Source of the DNA: Serratia plymuthica NBRC 102599
GTDB lineage: Bacteria > Pseudomonadota > Gammaproteobacteria > Enterobacterales > Enterobacteriaceae
Assembly: GCF_001590925.1 (NCBI RefSeq)
Contig: NZ_BCTU01000005.1
Coordinates: forward strand, 62,001 to 126,000
Reading direction: 5' to 3'
DNA: 64,000 bases
Under the pieces are notes generated by a model. The model did not search any database and was not told the DNA's origin. It was given only the letters and a program-made list of their open reading frames with translations. A program made the position numbers and the translations under genes. Within the stretch, counting starts at the first letter, position 1; each line of letters opens with the position of its first letter. Shown piece after piece: positions 46,737 through 55,955 of the stretch.

Positions 46737-47996
46737 ATGAACCGCGAAACAAAAAAATATTATGTGCTTCTAAGCGGCCTGCTGTTTTTCTTCTTCTTTA
46801 CCTGGTCGGCCAGCTTTTCACTGATCTCCATCTGGCTAAACCAGAAAATCGGCCTGAAAGGCACCGAAACCGGCCTGATCTTCTCGGCCATGTCGATCAT
46901 GGCGCTGTGCGTGCAGCCGCTGTACGGGTTTGTTCAGGACAAACTCGGGTTGCGTAAGCATCTGCTGCTGTTCGTCGGCGTGCTGCTGTTGCTCACCGGG
47001 CCGTTCTTTATCTATGTTTACGCCCCGCTGCTGCAAACCAATCTGGTGGCCGGCGCACTGGTTGGCGGCCTGTTCGTCAGCCTGGCGTTCAACGCCGGCA
47101 TTGGCGCGCTGGAATCCTATACCGAGCGCGTCAGCCGCATCGTCGGCTTCGAGTTCGGCCGGGCGCGTATGTGGGGCTCGCTGGGCTGGGCCAGCGCCAC
47201 CTTCTTTGCCGGCTTTATCTATAACATCAACCCGAACATCAATTTCTGGATTGCCTCGGCCTCGGCGGCGGTATTCCTGCTGTTGCTGTGGCAGGTGCGA
47301 GAGCTGAAACCCAACGCCATGGCCGGGCTGGAATACGGCAAACCGGAAAACCTGAAGTTGCAGGACGCCCTGGCCTTGCTGCGCCTGCCGGGGTTCTGGG
47401 CGCTGGTGGTGTTCGTGCTCGGCACCAGCATCTACGGCGTCTTCGACCAGCAGTTCCCGGTGTATTTCGCTTCGCAGTTCGCGACCCACGAGGAAGGCAA
47501 CCGCATGTACGGTTTCCTTAACTCGCTGCAAGTGTTTCTGGAGGCCGGCGGCATGTTCCTGGCGCCGCTGCTGGTCAACCGCATCGGTATCAAGCAAAGC
47601 CTGCTGCTGGCCAGCAGCGTGATGGCGTTTCGCATGTTCGGCTCCGGCTTCGCCAACGGCGCGCTGATGATTTCCGCCATGAAACTGCTGCATGCCGTGG
47701 AGCTGCCGATTCTGCTGGTAGCCATGTTCAAATACATCACCACCCGCTTTGACAGCCGCCTGTCCTCCACGCTGTACCTGGTGGGCTTCCAGTTTATCAG
47801 CCAGATCGTCGCCGGCATTCTGGCGCCGCTGGCCGGTCTCGGCTACGACCGCATCGGCTTTGCCGACACCTATTTGCTGATGGGCTGCGCCGTCGCCGGT
47901 ACCACGCTGGTTTCCTGCTTCCTGCTGCGCGGCGAGACTCCCGCCCGCGCACCTCAATTTCAATCCACGATAAAATCAAGTGAGCCAATCCAATGA
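46737..47996 (+). CDS. cscB: Sucrose:H+ symporter CscB-like (LacY family)
   Basis: 419 residues, 12 membrane segments, oligosaccharide:H+ symporter family. Shared with CscB/LacY: YGFVQDKLGLRKHLL, the helix-4/5 region, FEFGRARMWGSLGWA and LVGFQFISQI. Sucrose as substrate is inferred from the cscA partner. Start at ATG 46737 by alignment; the frame is open further upstream. It overlaps cscA by 4 bp (ATGA). Confidence 0.85.
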   Translation: MNRETKKYYVLLSGLLFFFFFTWSASFSLISIWLNQKIGLKGTETGLIFSAMSIMALCVQPLYGFVQDKLGLRKHLLLFVGVLLLLTGPFFIYVYAPLLQTNLVAGALVGGLFVSLAFNAGIGALESYTERVSRIVGFEFGRARMWGSLGWASATFFAGFIYNINPNINFWIASASAAVFLLLLWQVRELKPNAMAGLEYGKPENLKLQDALALLRLPGFWALVVFVLGTSIYGVFDQQFPVYFASQFATHEEGNRMYGFLNSLQVFLEAGGMFLAPLLVNRIGIKQSLLLASSVMAFRMFGSGFANGALMISAMKLLHAVELPILLVAMFKYITTRFDSRLSSTLYLVGFQFISQIVAGILAPLAGLGYDRIGFADTYLLMGCAVAGTTLVSCFLLRGETPARAPQFQSTIKSSEPIQ

Positions 47997-49435
47997 ACAA
48001 TGCCTTAGCTCAAGCCGACCATGCGGTCGAAACCCTGCGCGCACAGCGTCAGGACGATTACTACCCGCAGTTTCATCTGGCGCCTGCCGCCGGCTGGATC
48101 AACGATCCCAATGGGCTGGTGTACATTAACGGCGTTTATCATGCGTTCTATCAGCATCACCCCTACGACGAAAACTGGGGGCCGATGCACTGGGGCCATG
48201 CCATCAGCCGGGATCTGGCGCACTGGCAGCACCAGCCGATAGCCTTGGCACCCGGCGACGACTACGACAAAGACGGCTGTTTCTCCGGCTGCGCAGTGGA
48301 CGATAACGGCGTGCTGACGCTGATCTACACCGGCCACGTCTGGCTGGACAAAGTGGGCGATGACGATCAGGTGCGCGAGGTACAGTGCCTGGCCACCAGC
48401 GAGGACGGCGTACATTTCGTCAAACATGGGCCGGTGCTGGCGCCGCCGGAAGGCATTCAGCATTTCCGCGATCCCAAGGTCTGGCGCGAGAATGACGGCT
48501 GGTGGATGGTGGTCGGCGCCAAACAAAACGGCCTCGGGCAGGCACGGCTTTATCGTTCAAAAGATCTGCGCAGTTGGCAATTTGACCGCGTGCTGGACGG
48601 CGCGCAGACGCTGCATCAGGGCTATATGTGGGAGTGCCCGGATTTCTTCCCACTCGGCGAAAAACAGGTGCTGCTGTTCTCGCCGCAGGGGCTGGCGGCG
48701 CAGGGTTACCGCCACCGTAACCGCTTCCAGAGCGGCTATTTGCTCGGTCACTGGCAGCCGGGCGCCGATTTCAACGTCACTCAACCGTTCTGCGAGCTGG
48801 ACGCCGGGCATGATTTCTATGCGCCGCAAACTTTCACCGCCGCCGACGGCCGCCGCCTGCTGTTCGCCTGGATGGACATGTGGGAATCGCCGATGCCGAG
48901 CAAGGCGCACGGTTGGGCCGGCGCGCTTACCCTGCCCCGCGAACTGACGCTGAATGCCGAAGGCGATGTGCTGATGAACCCGGCGCGGGAGTTGGCGGCG
49001 CTGCGCGGCCTGCCGCAGAGGTTTGCCGCAGCGCAACTGCGCAACCAACGCCAGCTTCTGGCGGAAAACCTGCAAGAGCTGACGCTGTCGTTGGATCTGG
49101 CCGCCAGCGATGCCGAACGCTACGGTATCGCCATTGGCGACGCCGCCCGGTTGTACGTGGACAACCAGGCCCACAGACTGGTGTTGGAGCGTTTCAGCGA
49201 GGAACCGGGTCTGTGCGGTTGCCGCAGCGTGCCGCTGCCGGCGGGCGACACATTGTCGCTAAGGGTGTTTATCGACCGTTCATCGCTGGAAGTGTTCGTC
49301 AATCAGGGCGTTGCCTGCCTGACCAGCCGCATCTACCCGACCGATGGCCGGCGCGGCGTGAGCCTGTTTGCCGAAAGCGGCCAGGCGCAGTTTGAAGCGC
49401 TGCAGGGGTGGGAACTGGCGAGCATCTGGGCCTGA
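47993..49435 (+). CDS. cscA: Sucrose hydrolase (invertase) CscA
   Basis: 480 residues, GH32. The catalytic set is visible: WINDPNGL (nucleophile Asp), FRDPKVW (transition-state stabiliser) and WECPDFF (acid/base Glu); a C-terminal beta-sandwich follows. It is strongly similar to E. coli CscA. It hydrolyses sucrose in the cytoplasm to glucose and fructose. A fructokinase (cscK) is absent here and must be supplied elsewhere. Confidence 0.94.
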   Translation: MNNALAQADHAVETLRAQRQDDYYPQFHLAPAAGWINDPNGLVYINGVYHAFYQHHPYDENWGPMHWGHAISRDLAHWQHQPIALAPGDDYDKDGCFSGCAVDDNGVLTLIYTGHVWLDKVGDDDQVREVQCLATSEDGVHFVKHGPVLAPPEGIQHFRDPKVWRENDGWWMVVGAKQNGLGQARLYRSKDLRSWQFDRVLDGAQTLHQGYMWECPDFFPLGEKQVLLFSPQGLAAQGYRHRNRFQSGYLLGHWQPGADFNVTQPFCELDAGHDFYAPQTFTAADGRRLLFAWMDMWESPMPSKAHGWAGALTLPRELTLNAEGDVLMNPARELAALRGLPQRFAAAQLRNQRQLLAENLQELTLSLDLAASDAERYGIAIGDAARLYVDNQAHRLVLERFSEEPGLCGCRSVPLPAGDTLSLRVFIDRSSLEVFVNQGVACLTSRIYPTDGRRGVSLFAESGQAQFEALQGWELASIWA

Positions 49436-49456
49436 TTGCCCTCGGCGCCTGACTGG

Positions 49457-49482
49457 CAGGGCACGCTTGTCGTGCCCTGTTT
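49457..49482. terminator. Hairpin between cscA and cscR
   Basis: CAGGGCACG, loop CTTGT, CGTGCCCTG, then TTT; 9-bp stem, between convergent genes. Confidence 0.65.
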
Positions 49483-49485
49483 CGC

Positions 49486-50487
49486 TCACATCGATTCGCG
49501 CAGCAACAGCGGGCAGGCCACCTTCACCGTCTCGCAGTGATCCAACTGGTTAATCAGATGCAACGCCGCCTGACGGCCCAGTTCGTAATGCGGCAGTTGC
49601 ACCGTGGTCAACGGCGGCAGGAACAGTTGACCGATGCCGACCATGTTGTCATAGCCCAACACCCCCACCTGCTGCGGGATCTGCCAGCCCTGCGCCAACA
49701 GCACCTGATACACCATAAACGCCACCCGATCGTTGCCGCACACCACCACATCGCAATCGCGCCGTCCCGGTGCGAAATGCCGTTCCAGCAAGGCCACGCA
49801 ATCGCGGTAGCGCTCATCGCCGTCGCTCAAATCAAGGTGATATTGCTTGAGTTGGTCTACGTCACCGCCCGCGTCACACCAGGCGCGCTCCAACCCGCGA
49901 CGGCGCAGCCCGGCTGCCAGCGTATTTTCCGGCAGATGAATGCAAAGCGGCGCCCGGTAGCCTTTGGCGATCAACGCACGTATGGCGTCGTACTGGCCCT
50001 GTTCGTCATCCGGAATGTAGCTGGCAACGCGGTTTCCCCGGCTGACGCAGTTGGCCAGCACCAGCTTTTTATCCAGTAACTTGGGCGGCACCGTGACCTG
50101 TCGCAGCCCCATGGTGGTGAAAATCACCCCATCCGGCCGGTGCGCCAGCAGCAAATCTATGGTGTGTTCGGCGCTGTCGTCGGCGAACAGGTTGACCACA
50201 AAGCTGTTCCAACCGTGTTCGCGCGCGGTCTTTTCGATCGACAGGATCATTTCCACCGAGAACGGCGTGGTGGCAGTGTCCAGCGCCAGCACGCCGAGCG
50301 TCTGCACCCGGCTGCTGTCGCCGCGAATGCGCCGGGCAGAGAGATCGGGCACGTAATCCAGTTGGTCAATCGCCAGCTTGACGCGCTGGTAGGTGTCTGG
50401 CCGCAGTTTGCCTGGCTCGTTGATGGCACGGGAAACTGTCATCAGCGACACCCCGGCAAGTTTTGCAACGTCTTTCAGCGAGGCCAT
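49486..50487 (-). CDS. cscR: LacI-family sucrose repressor CscR
   Basis: 333 residues: HTH with LKDVAKLAGVSLMTVSRAIN, hinge helix LSARRIRG, and a periplasmic-binding-type effector domain. It presumably binds the two GTTAACGTTAAC sites in front of cscB and releases them in the presence of sucrose or fructose. It converges with cscA. Confidence 0.88.
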   Translation of the reverse strand: MASLKDVAKLAGVSLMTVSRAINEPGKLRPDTYQRVKLAIDQLDYVPDLSARRIRGDSSRVQTLGVLALDTATTPFSVEMILSIEKTAREHGWNSFVVNLFADDSAEHTIDLLLAHRPDGVIFTTMGLRQVTVPPKLLDKKLVLANCVSRGNRVASYIPDDEQGQYDAIRALIAKGYRAPLCIHLPENTLAAGLRRRGLERAWCDAGGDVDQLKQYHLDLSDGDERYRDCVALLERHFAPGRRDCDVVVCGNDRVAFMVYQVLLAQGWQIPQQVGVLGYDNMVGIGQLFLPPLTTVQLPHYELGRQAALHLINQLDHCETVKVACPLLLRESM

Positions 50488-50679
50488 GCGCCCTTCTCTG
50501 TGTAGGATAGAAAACCAAATAATCCCACAACTTAACGCCGGACTCTACCCCTTGCGCACCTGCTGCCAGATCATGCACCTGGTGCATAGCTCGCGCCAAC
50601 CGGGTTCAGCGACATATTGGCCCTCTCCGACGCTGCAACCACCGTACACCCCACGCGCCGGGAAAGCGATTTTCGCTAA

Positions 50680-50696
50680 AGCCACCTCGGGTGGCC
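50680..50696 (-). terminator. Hairpin at the end of operon 2
   Basis: On the minus strand GCCACC, CGA, GGTGGC then TTTAGCG; it begins at the stop codon of the alpha-hydroxy-acid dehydrogenase. The rest of the gap to cscR (50488-50679) shows nothing further. Confidence 0.5.
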
Positions 50697-51854
50697 TTAT
50701 CCTCGGTCATTCACCGGCCGCAGCAAGTGCGGCCCCAACTCCTGCACGCTGCAACAGCCCAGTTGCGCCAACGTGCGGTCGATTTCTTCGCTGAAAATCC
50801 GCAGCGCCTGAGTCGCGCCTGCCTGCCCGGCCAGCGCCACGCCGTACAATAACGGGCGGCCGAGCAACACGGCATTGGCACCCAGCGCCAACGCTTTCAC
50901 CACGTCGGTGCCGCGCCGAAAGCCGCTGTCGATCAGGATCGTCGCCGTCGGCCCACAGGCAGCACGCACCGCCGGCAACAGGCTGATGGGGGCAACGCTG
51001 CCGTCGAGCTGGCGGCCGCCGTGGTTGGACAGCACGATGCCATCCGCCCCGGCATCAAGCGCCTGACGGGCATCCTGAGGATGCAGAATGCCCTTCACCA
51101 GCAGCTTGCCCGGCCAGCATTGCCGTACCCAATCCAGCGTTTGCCAGTTCAGCGCGGCGTCCATCTCGCGGGCGAAATAAGCGGCCCCGCTCAGGCCCCG
51201 CTGCCGCTCCGCCGGCAAATAGGGTTGCAGATTGCCGAAACCGGGCATACCCGCCGGGCGCAAGGTATGCCACAACCAGCGAGGGTGCAGCGCCACGTCG
51301 CACAGGCTGGCGAGGGAGAGTTTCATTGGCCGCCGGTAACTGCGCCGATCGCGCTCGCGGTTGCCGAAATGCACCGCATCCACCGACAGCACCAGAGTGT
51401 TGCAGCCCGCGGCCAGAGCGCGTTGCAACAGCCCGGCGGTAACCTGTCGATCGCGCAGCACATACAGCTGGAACCAGTGTTGCCCCTGGCCGTCGGCGGC
51501 AATCTCCTCCAACGAGGCGGTCGACACCGTGCTCTGGATATAGGGAATGCCGAACGCCCGGGCGCTGCGCGCCAGCATCAGATCCGCCTGATAGCGCAGC
51601 ATGCCGTTGTAGCCGGTGGGCGCAATCAGCAGCGGTGCCGCCAGTTCCTGCTGCCAAAGCCGAATGTTGAGCATGCGGCGGCTGGCGTCACGCAGTACCG
51701 GCGGTACAAACTGCCATTGGCCGAACGCCACCCGGTTACCGTGCAGCGTGTGTTCGTCTTCCGCGCCGCCCGCCAGGTAACGGTAAGCGAAACGCGGCAG
51801 ATAACACCGCGCCGCACGCTGTAAATCCGCCACGTTGAGTATCGCCCCGCTCAT
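50697..51854 (-). CDS. FMN-dependent alpha-hydroxy-acid dehydrogenase/oxidase
   Basis: 385 residues of the lactate/glycolate/mandelate oxidase family. The active-site His and Arg are in LSNHGGRQLDG; the FMN-phosphate site is DSGFRRGTDVVKALALGANAVLLGRP; a Tyr/Gln set is in WFQLYVL. It oxidises an L-2-hydroxy acid to the 2-oxo acid. Its start overlaps the aminotransferase stop by one base, so the pair probably handles one hydroxy acid/oxo acid/amino acid set. Imidazole-lactate is my preferred candidate given the hut context; not shown. Confidence 0.82.
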   Translation of the reverse strand: MSGAILNVADLQRAARCYLPRFAYRYLAGGAEDEHTLHGNRVAFGQWQFVPPVLRDASRRMLNIRLWQQELAAPLLIAPTGYNGMLRYQADLMLARSARAFGIPYIQSTVSTASLEEIAADGQGQHWFQLYVLRDRQVTAGLLQRALAAGCNTLVLSVDAVHFGNRERDRRSYRRPMKLSLASLCDVALHPRWLWHTLRPAGMPGFGNLQPYLPAERQRGLSGAAYFAREMDAALNWQTLDWVRQCWPGKLLVKGILHPQDARQALDAGADGIVLSNHGGRQLDGSVAPISLLPAVRAACGPTATILIDSGFRRGTDVVKALALGANAVLLGRPLLYGVALAGQAGATQALRIFSEEIDRTLAQLGCCSVQELGPHLLRPVNDRG

Positions 51855-52996
51855 CAGCGCGCCGCCTCCGCCAGTACCTGTCGCAACGCATAGAGGAAAC
51901 GCCGGTTATCCGCCGCGCTGCCGATCGAAACCCGGATAAACCGTTGATAACCGGCTTCGCGCCAGGGTTTGACGATGATGCCGTGCGCCAGCAAGGCTTC
52001 GGCGATCTGCACGCTCGGGTAGCCGCAATCAAAGAACAGGAAGTTGGCGCTGGAAGGCGCCACCTGCAACCCCAGCGCACGCAACGCCGCCGCCATCGCC
52101 GCACGCGCCTCACTGACCCAGGCGACGCTGTCGGCCACATGTTGACGATCGCGCAATGCCGCCAACGCCGCATTTTGCGCCGCCCGGTTAATGTTGAACG
52201 GCGTACGCACCCGGTCCAGCAGCGTCACCAACTCGGCATCGCAAGCCAGACCGTAACCGACGCGCAGCCCGGCCAGCCCGTAAGCTTTGGAGCAGGTGCG
52301 CAGCACAATCCACGGGCGGTCCTGTAACGGTAATAGCGCCAAGCTGTCCGGGTAATCCGCCTGGTTGGCGCAGTATTCGTAATACGCCTCGTCGATCACC
52401 AGCAGGCAGTCTTGCGGCACTGCGGCGATCAATTGCAAAAAGTCATCACGCCCGAGCATGCAGCCGACCGGGTTCGACGGGTTGCTGAATACCACCATCT
52501 TGGCCGGCCGTTGCAATGCCAGCCGCCAGGCAGCCAGATCGAACTCCAGCGCCTGATTGACCGCCACCAGCGTCACCTCCGCCCCCATCATGCGCGGGTA
52601 GATTTCATGCAACCCAAACGACGGCAGCAGGGTCACCACCCGATCATCCGGATTAATAAACGCCAGACACAGCATTTCCAGAATGTTTTCAGACCCGTTG
52701 CCAATCACCACCTGCTGCGGCGCAATGCCGGTCAGCGCGGCGATTTCCGCCCGCAGCGCCTGGCTGTTTGGGTCAGGGTAAATGCCACTATGCTGAGCCA
52801 AATCGCTCAGCGCCTGTTGCACCAAAGGGCTGGCGCCAAGCGGGTTTTCGTTGCTCGCCAGACGGGCAATTTCAGTGACACCGTAACGATTGCGCACCGC
52901 CTCGCTGGATAATCCGGCGTTATAGGCGCCCAGCGAACTCGCCTGTTGGCGCGCCAGGCGGCGCACCGCCTGTGCTGCGGAAGAAATGGCTTGCAT
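51854..52996 (-). CDS. HisC-like class I/II aminotransferase
   Basis: 380 residues of the histidinol-phosphate aminotransferase group: SNENPLGAS, GNGSENILEML, VFSNPSNPVG, DEAYYEY and the PLP Lys in TCSKAYGLAGLRVG, with the terminal FIRVSIG Arg region. It is not linked to his biosynthesis genes. Together with the next enzyme it could interconvert imidazole-pyruvate and histidine or work on another aromatic amino acid. I choose ATG 52996, with GCGAGG upstream, over the GTG at 53002. Confidence 0.82.
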   Translation of the reverse strand: MQAISSAAQAVRRLARQQASSLGAYNAGLSSEAVRNRYGVTEIARLASNENPLGASPLVQQALSDLAQHSGIYPDPNSQALRAEIAALTGIAPQQVVIGNGSENILEMLCLAFINPDDRVVTLLPSFGLHEIYPRMMGAEVTLVAVNQALEFDLAAWRLALQRPAKMVVFSNPSNPVGCMLGRDDFLQLIAAVPQDCLLVIDEAYYEYCANQADYPDSLALLPLQDRPWIVLRTCSKAYGLAGLRVGYGLACDAELVTLLDRVRTPFNINRAAQNAALAALRDRQHVADSVAWVSEARAAMAAALRALGLQVAPSSANFLFFDCGYPSVQIAEALLAHGIIVKPWREAGYQRFIRVSIGSAADNRRFLYALRQVLAEAAR

Positions 52997-53084
52997 CCTC
53001 ACCTCGCGGGTTGAGTATCGGTAAAGTCAAAAAGCGCATGCCCCCCTTCCAGATCGGCAGGAAGGACTATGGCCTGGCGGAAGC

Positions 53085-53867
53085 TCAGTGCAGGCTTTGC
53101 AGCGTTTCGCTGCGGATCTCTTCGGTGACCTGCGCCTTGATGGCCATAAACTCCGGCGACGTTTTCAGGGTGTAATCGCGCGGATGCGGGAAGTTGACCG
53201 GCACTTCGGTTTTGATCCGCCCCGGCCGCGCGCTGAAAATCGCCACCTTGTTGGCCATGAAAATCGCCTCATCGATGTCGTGCGTGACAAACAGCACCGT
53301 CTTGCGCGAGGCCTCCCAGATATTCAGCAACAGCTCTTGCATCATCACCCGCGTCTGGTTATCCAGCGCGCCGAAAGGTTCGTCCATCAGCAGGATTTTC
53401 GGATCGTTGGCCAGCGCGCGAGCGATGGCGGTACGCTGCTGCATGCCGCCGGAAAGCTGGCGCGGGAAATGCCGTTCAAAACCGCGCAACCCGACCTTGT
53501 TGATGAAATAGTCGCTGCGCTCTTTCTGCTGTGCCGCGCCTATACCGCGTTCCTGCAGGCCAAAACGGATGTTCTGCTCCACCGTGAGCCACGGGAACAG
53601 CGTATAGCTCTGGAATACCATGCCGCGATCGGCGCCCGGCCCCTCTACCCGCTGACCATCCAACCACACTTCCCCCTGCGTCGGGCTGTCCAGCCCGGCA
53701 ATGATGCGTAGCAGCGTCGATTTGCCGCAGCCGGAAGGCCCGAGAATGGTGATGAAATCATTCTCCTGCACCTGGTAATCGACCGGCAGCAGCGCCTGCG
53801 TCTGCTCGCCATGCGGCCCGGTAAAGATCCGCGATACCTTTCTGACGTTGAGTTTGTCGGCTTTCAT
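53085..53867 (-). CDS. ABC transporter ATP-binding protein, NitT/TauT type (operon 2)
   Basis: 260 residues: [38 protein letters not shown]. It is a clear relative of the operon-1 ATPase. It overlaps the permease gene by 4 bp. An 82-bp gap separates it from the aminotransferase downstream. Confidence 0.92.
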   Translation of the reverse strand: MKADKLNVRKVSRIFTGPHGEQTQALLPVDYQVQENDFITILGPSGCGKSTLLRIIAGLDSPTQGEVWLDGQRVEGPGADRGMVFQSYTLFPWLTVEQNIRFGLQERGIGAAQQKERSDYFINKVGLRGFERHFPRQLSGGMQQRTAIARALANDPKILLMDEPFGALDNQTRVMMQELLLNIWEASRKTVLFVTHDIDEAIFMANKVAIFSARPGRIKTEVPVNFPHPRDYTLKTSPEFMAIKAQVTEEIRSETLQSLH

Positions 53868-54727
53868 CGCAGAGAACTCCAGATAAACAGGCGCTTGTTA
53901 GCCGCCTTGAACAGCAAATCGGACAGCAGACCAATACAGCCGATGACGATAATGCCGAAGATAATCTGCCCGGTGTTCAACAGCGCCTGGCTGTCGACAA
54001 TCATGTGGCCGATGCCGCTGGAAGAGCCGATCAGTTCGGCGACAATCACGTAGGTCCAGGCCCAGCCGAGCACCAGACGCAGCAGTTCGGCAATCTCCGG
54101 GGCCGCACCGGGGATCAGCACCCTTCGCACCACGCTGCGGTTGGAAGCCCCCAGGGTATAGGCCGCCTCCACCAGATCGCGCCGAGCGGCGCCGACGGTC
54201 ACCGCCACCATCAGCACAATCTGGAAGAACGATCCGATAAAGATCACCAGAATTTTTTGCATTTCGCCGATACCGGCCCACAGGATCAACAGCGGCACAA
54301 ACGCCGATGCCGGCAAATAGCGGCAAAACGAGACGAAGGGTTCGAGAAACGCCTCCACCAGCTTGTACGAACCCATCATGATGCCGAGCGGCACCGCAAT
54401 GGCCGCCGCCAGCAAGAAACCACTCAGCACCCGGAATACCGTCATGCCGATATCCAGCGAGAAATCGTACTCGGTGAACAACAGTACGCCTTCGCGCAGC
54501 ATGGTGAGCGGATCGGCCAGAAACGTCGGCGACACCAGGCCGGTGAAGGTCACCAGCCCCCACAGCGCCACAAACAGCACGAAGAAAGCCAGGCCGAGAA
54601 AACCGCGTAGCCTGCCGGTGACCGGCCGCAACGGCACCATCATCGGGTTATGCCAGTGCGGTTTGGCGGGCGGCAGCGCCGCAGGCTCTCGTTCCAGTTC
54701 CACCACCGAACTGAGGGGTGAATTCAT
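53864..54727 (-). CDS. ABC transporter permease, NitT/TauT type (operon 2)
   Basis: 287 residues, six or so membrane segments and the loop YTLGASNRSVVRRVLIPGAAPEI. Start at 54727 (MNSPLSSVVELE), with AAGGAG six bases upstream; an ATG at 54742 precedes that site and is less likely. It overlaps or nearly abuts the substrate-binding gene. Confidence 0.9.
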   Translation of the reverse strand: MNSPLSSVVELEREPAALPPAKPHWHNPMMVPLRPVTGRLRGFLGLAFFVLFVALWGLVTFTGLVSPTFLADPLTMLREGVLLFTEYDFSLDIGMTVFRVLSGFLLAAAIAVPLGIMMGSYKLVEAFLEPFVSFCRYLPASAFVPLLILWAGIGEMQKILVIFIGSFFQIVLMVAVTVGAARRDLVEAAYTLGASNRSVVRRVLIPGAAPEIAELLRLVLGWAWTYVIVAELIGSSSGIGHMIVDSQALLNTGQIIFGIIVIGCIGLLSDLLFKAANKRLFIWSSLR

Positions 54728-54738
54728 TTCGGACTCCT

Positions 54739-55725
54739 TCATGGCTGGTTTACATAGCTGGCGTCATACAGCGTGCCGATGTCCGGCAGTTTGCGGATCA
54801 CCCGCATTTCCAGCAGCAACGCTGCGGCCTCTTTGCTGAAATCGGCGATTTCGCCATTGAAGAACTTGCGGTTCTGCTCGCGATCCTGCCAACGCAGGTA
54901 GCCGGCGGACTGGGCAAACTGCTTGCCGCTGGACTTCACCGCCGCGCCCATGATTTCGTAAGATTTATCCGGTTGCGCCTTGATCATCTCCAGCGCGTCG
55001 AAATAGCTCTCCACCAGCGCTTTCGCCGCCTGCGGGTTTTTCTTCAACCAGTCCGGCGTGCAGCCCAGCGTATCCATCACCATCGGGTAATCCAGCGTGG
55101 TGGCCAGGATTTTGCCCTGCTTGGGGTTGTCGCGGACCGTCGACAGGTAAGGCTCGTAAGTCATCGCCGCGTCGTTCTGCCCGGCATTGAAAGCCTGCGC
55201 CGCCGCCTGCGGTGACAAGGTGGCCAGCTTGACGTCTTTCAGCGTCATGTGGTTTTTGTCGAGGATCCACGCCAGCGCAAAATAGGAGGCGGTGCCGGGC
55301 GCATCGACGCCCACCGTCTTACCCTTCAACTGCGCCACGCTGCTGATACCGTTGCGCACCGCCAGCCCATCGGCCCCGTAGGATTTGTCCAACTGCACGA
55401 TTTGCGTGATCGGCACGCCGTTGGCGTTCCAGGCAACATAGGTTTCCACCGTGGTGGCGGCGCACTGCACCGCACCGGAAGCGATCGCCAAATGGCGGTC
55501 TTTTTGCGGGATCATTTTCAGATCGACATCCAGGCCATGTTTTTTGAAAATCCCGGCCTTGTCCGCCAGCGTTAACGGGGCGAAGCCGGTCCAGCCGGAG
55601 ATGCCAATCGCCACCGGCGTATCGGCCGCCTGCGCCGCCGTTGCCGTCAAACCGCAAAATCCTGTCGCTGCTGCCAGGATCGAAAGTGTTCCCATTGCCG
55701 TTTTCACGGAAAAACCCTTGCTCAT
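54739..55725 (-). CDS. ABC transporter substrate-binding protein, NitT/TauT type (operon 2)
   Basis: 328 residues: signal peptide to AAQAAD near residue 34 and a binding fold with IGISGWTGFAPLTLAD, LKGKTVGVDAPGTASYF and AMTYEPYLS. It differs clearly from the operon-1 binding protein, so a different ligand is likely. The ATG at 55725 follows AGGAG; the longer frame runs over the HutC-type operator. First gene of operon 2. Confidence 0.85.
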   Translation of the reverse strand: MSKGFSVKTAMGTLSILAAATGFCGLTATAAQAADTPVAIGISGWTGFAPLTLADKAGIFKKHGLDVDLKMIPQKDRHLAIASGAVQCAATTVETYVAWNANGVPITQIVQLDKSYGADGLAVRNGISSVAQLKGKTVGVDAPGTASYFALAWILDKNHMTLKDVKLATLSPQAAAQAFNAGQNDAAMTYEPYLSTVRDNPKQGKILATTLDYPMVMDTLGCTPDWLKKNPQAAKALVESYFDALEMIKAQPDKSYEIMGAAVKSSGKQFAQSAGYLRWQDREQNRKFFNGEIADFSKEAAALLLEMRVIRKLPDIGTLYDASYVNQP

Positions 55726-55788
55726 GCTGTGCTCCTGTCTTGCCGATAAAACGCCCCACCGCGGGCGCCAGAAAGGCTCTGTATAGTC

Positions 55789-55800
55789 TTGTCTATACAA
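55789..55800. promoter_or_regulatory. HutC-type operator upstream of ABC operon 2
   Basis: TTGTCTATACAA, one base away from the perfect TTGTATATACAA. An overlapping, wider dyad TGTATAG-N6-CTATACA spans 55780-55799. It lies about 64 bp before the operon-2 start codon. Confidence 0.65.
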
Positions 55801-55955
55801 GCGAAGTGACAGGAGCAAAGACTGTGCCAAACGCGCAAGCAGCGTGGGAGGCGGAGAAACGGGTTTCAGGAAGGCGATACCGGGTGCGGGTGAATCATGA
55901 TGGCGCAGGCGGCGCACCTAATTGGAGCAAGGGCGCCGCCTGCCGGGTGAGCGGA

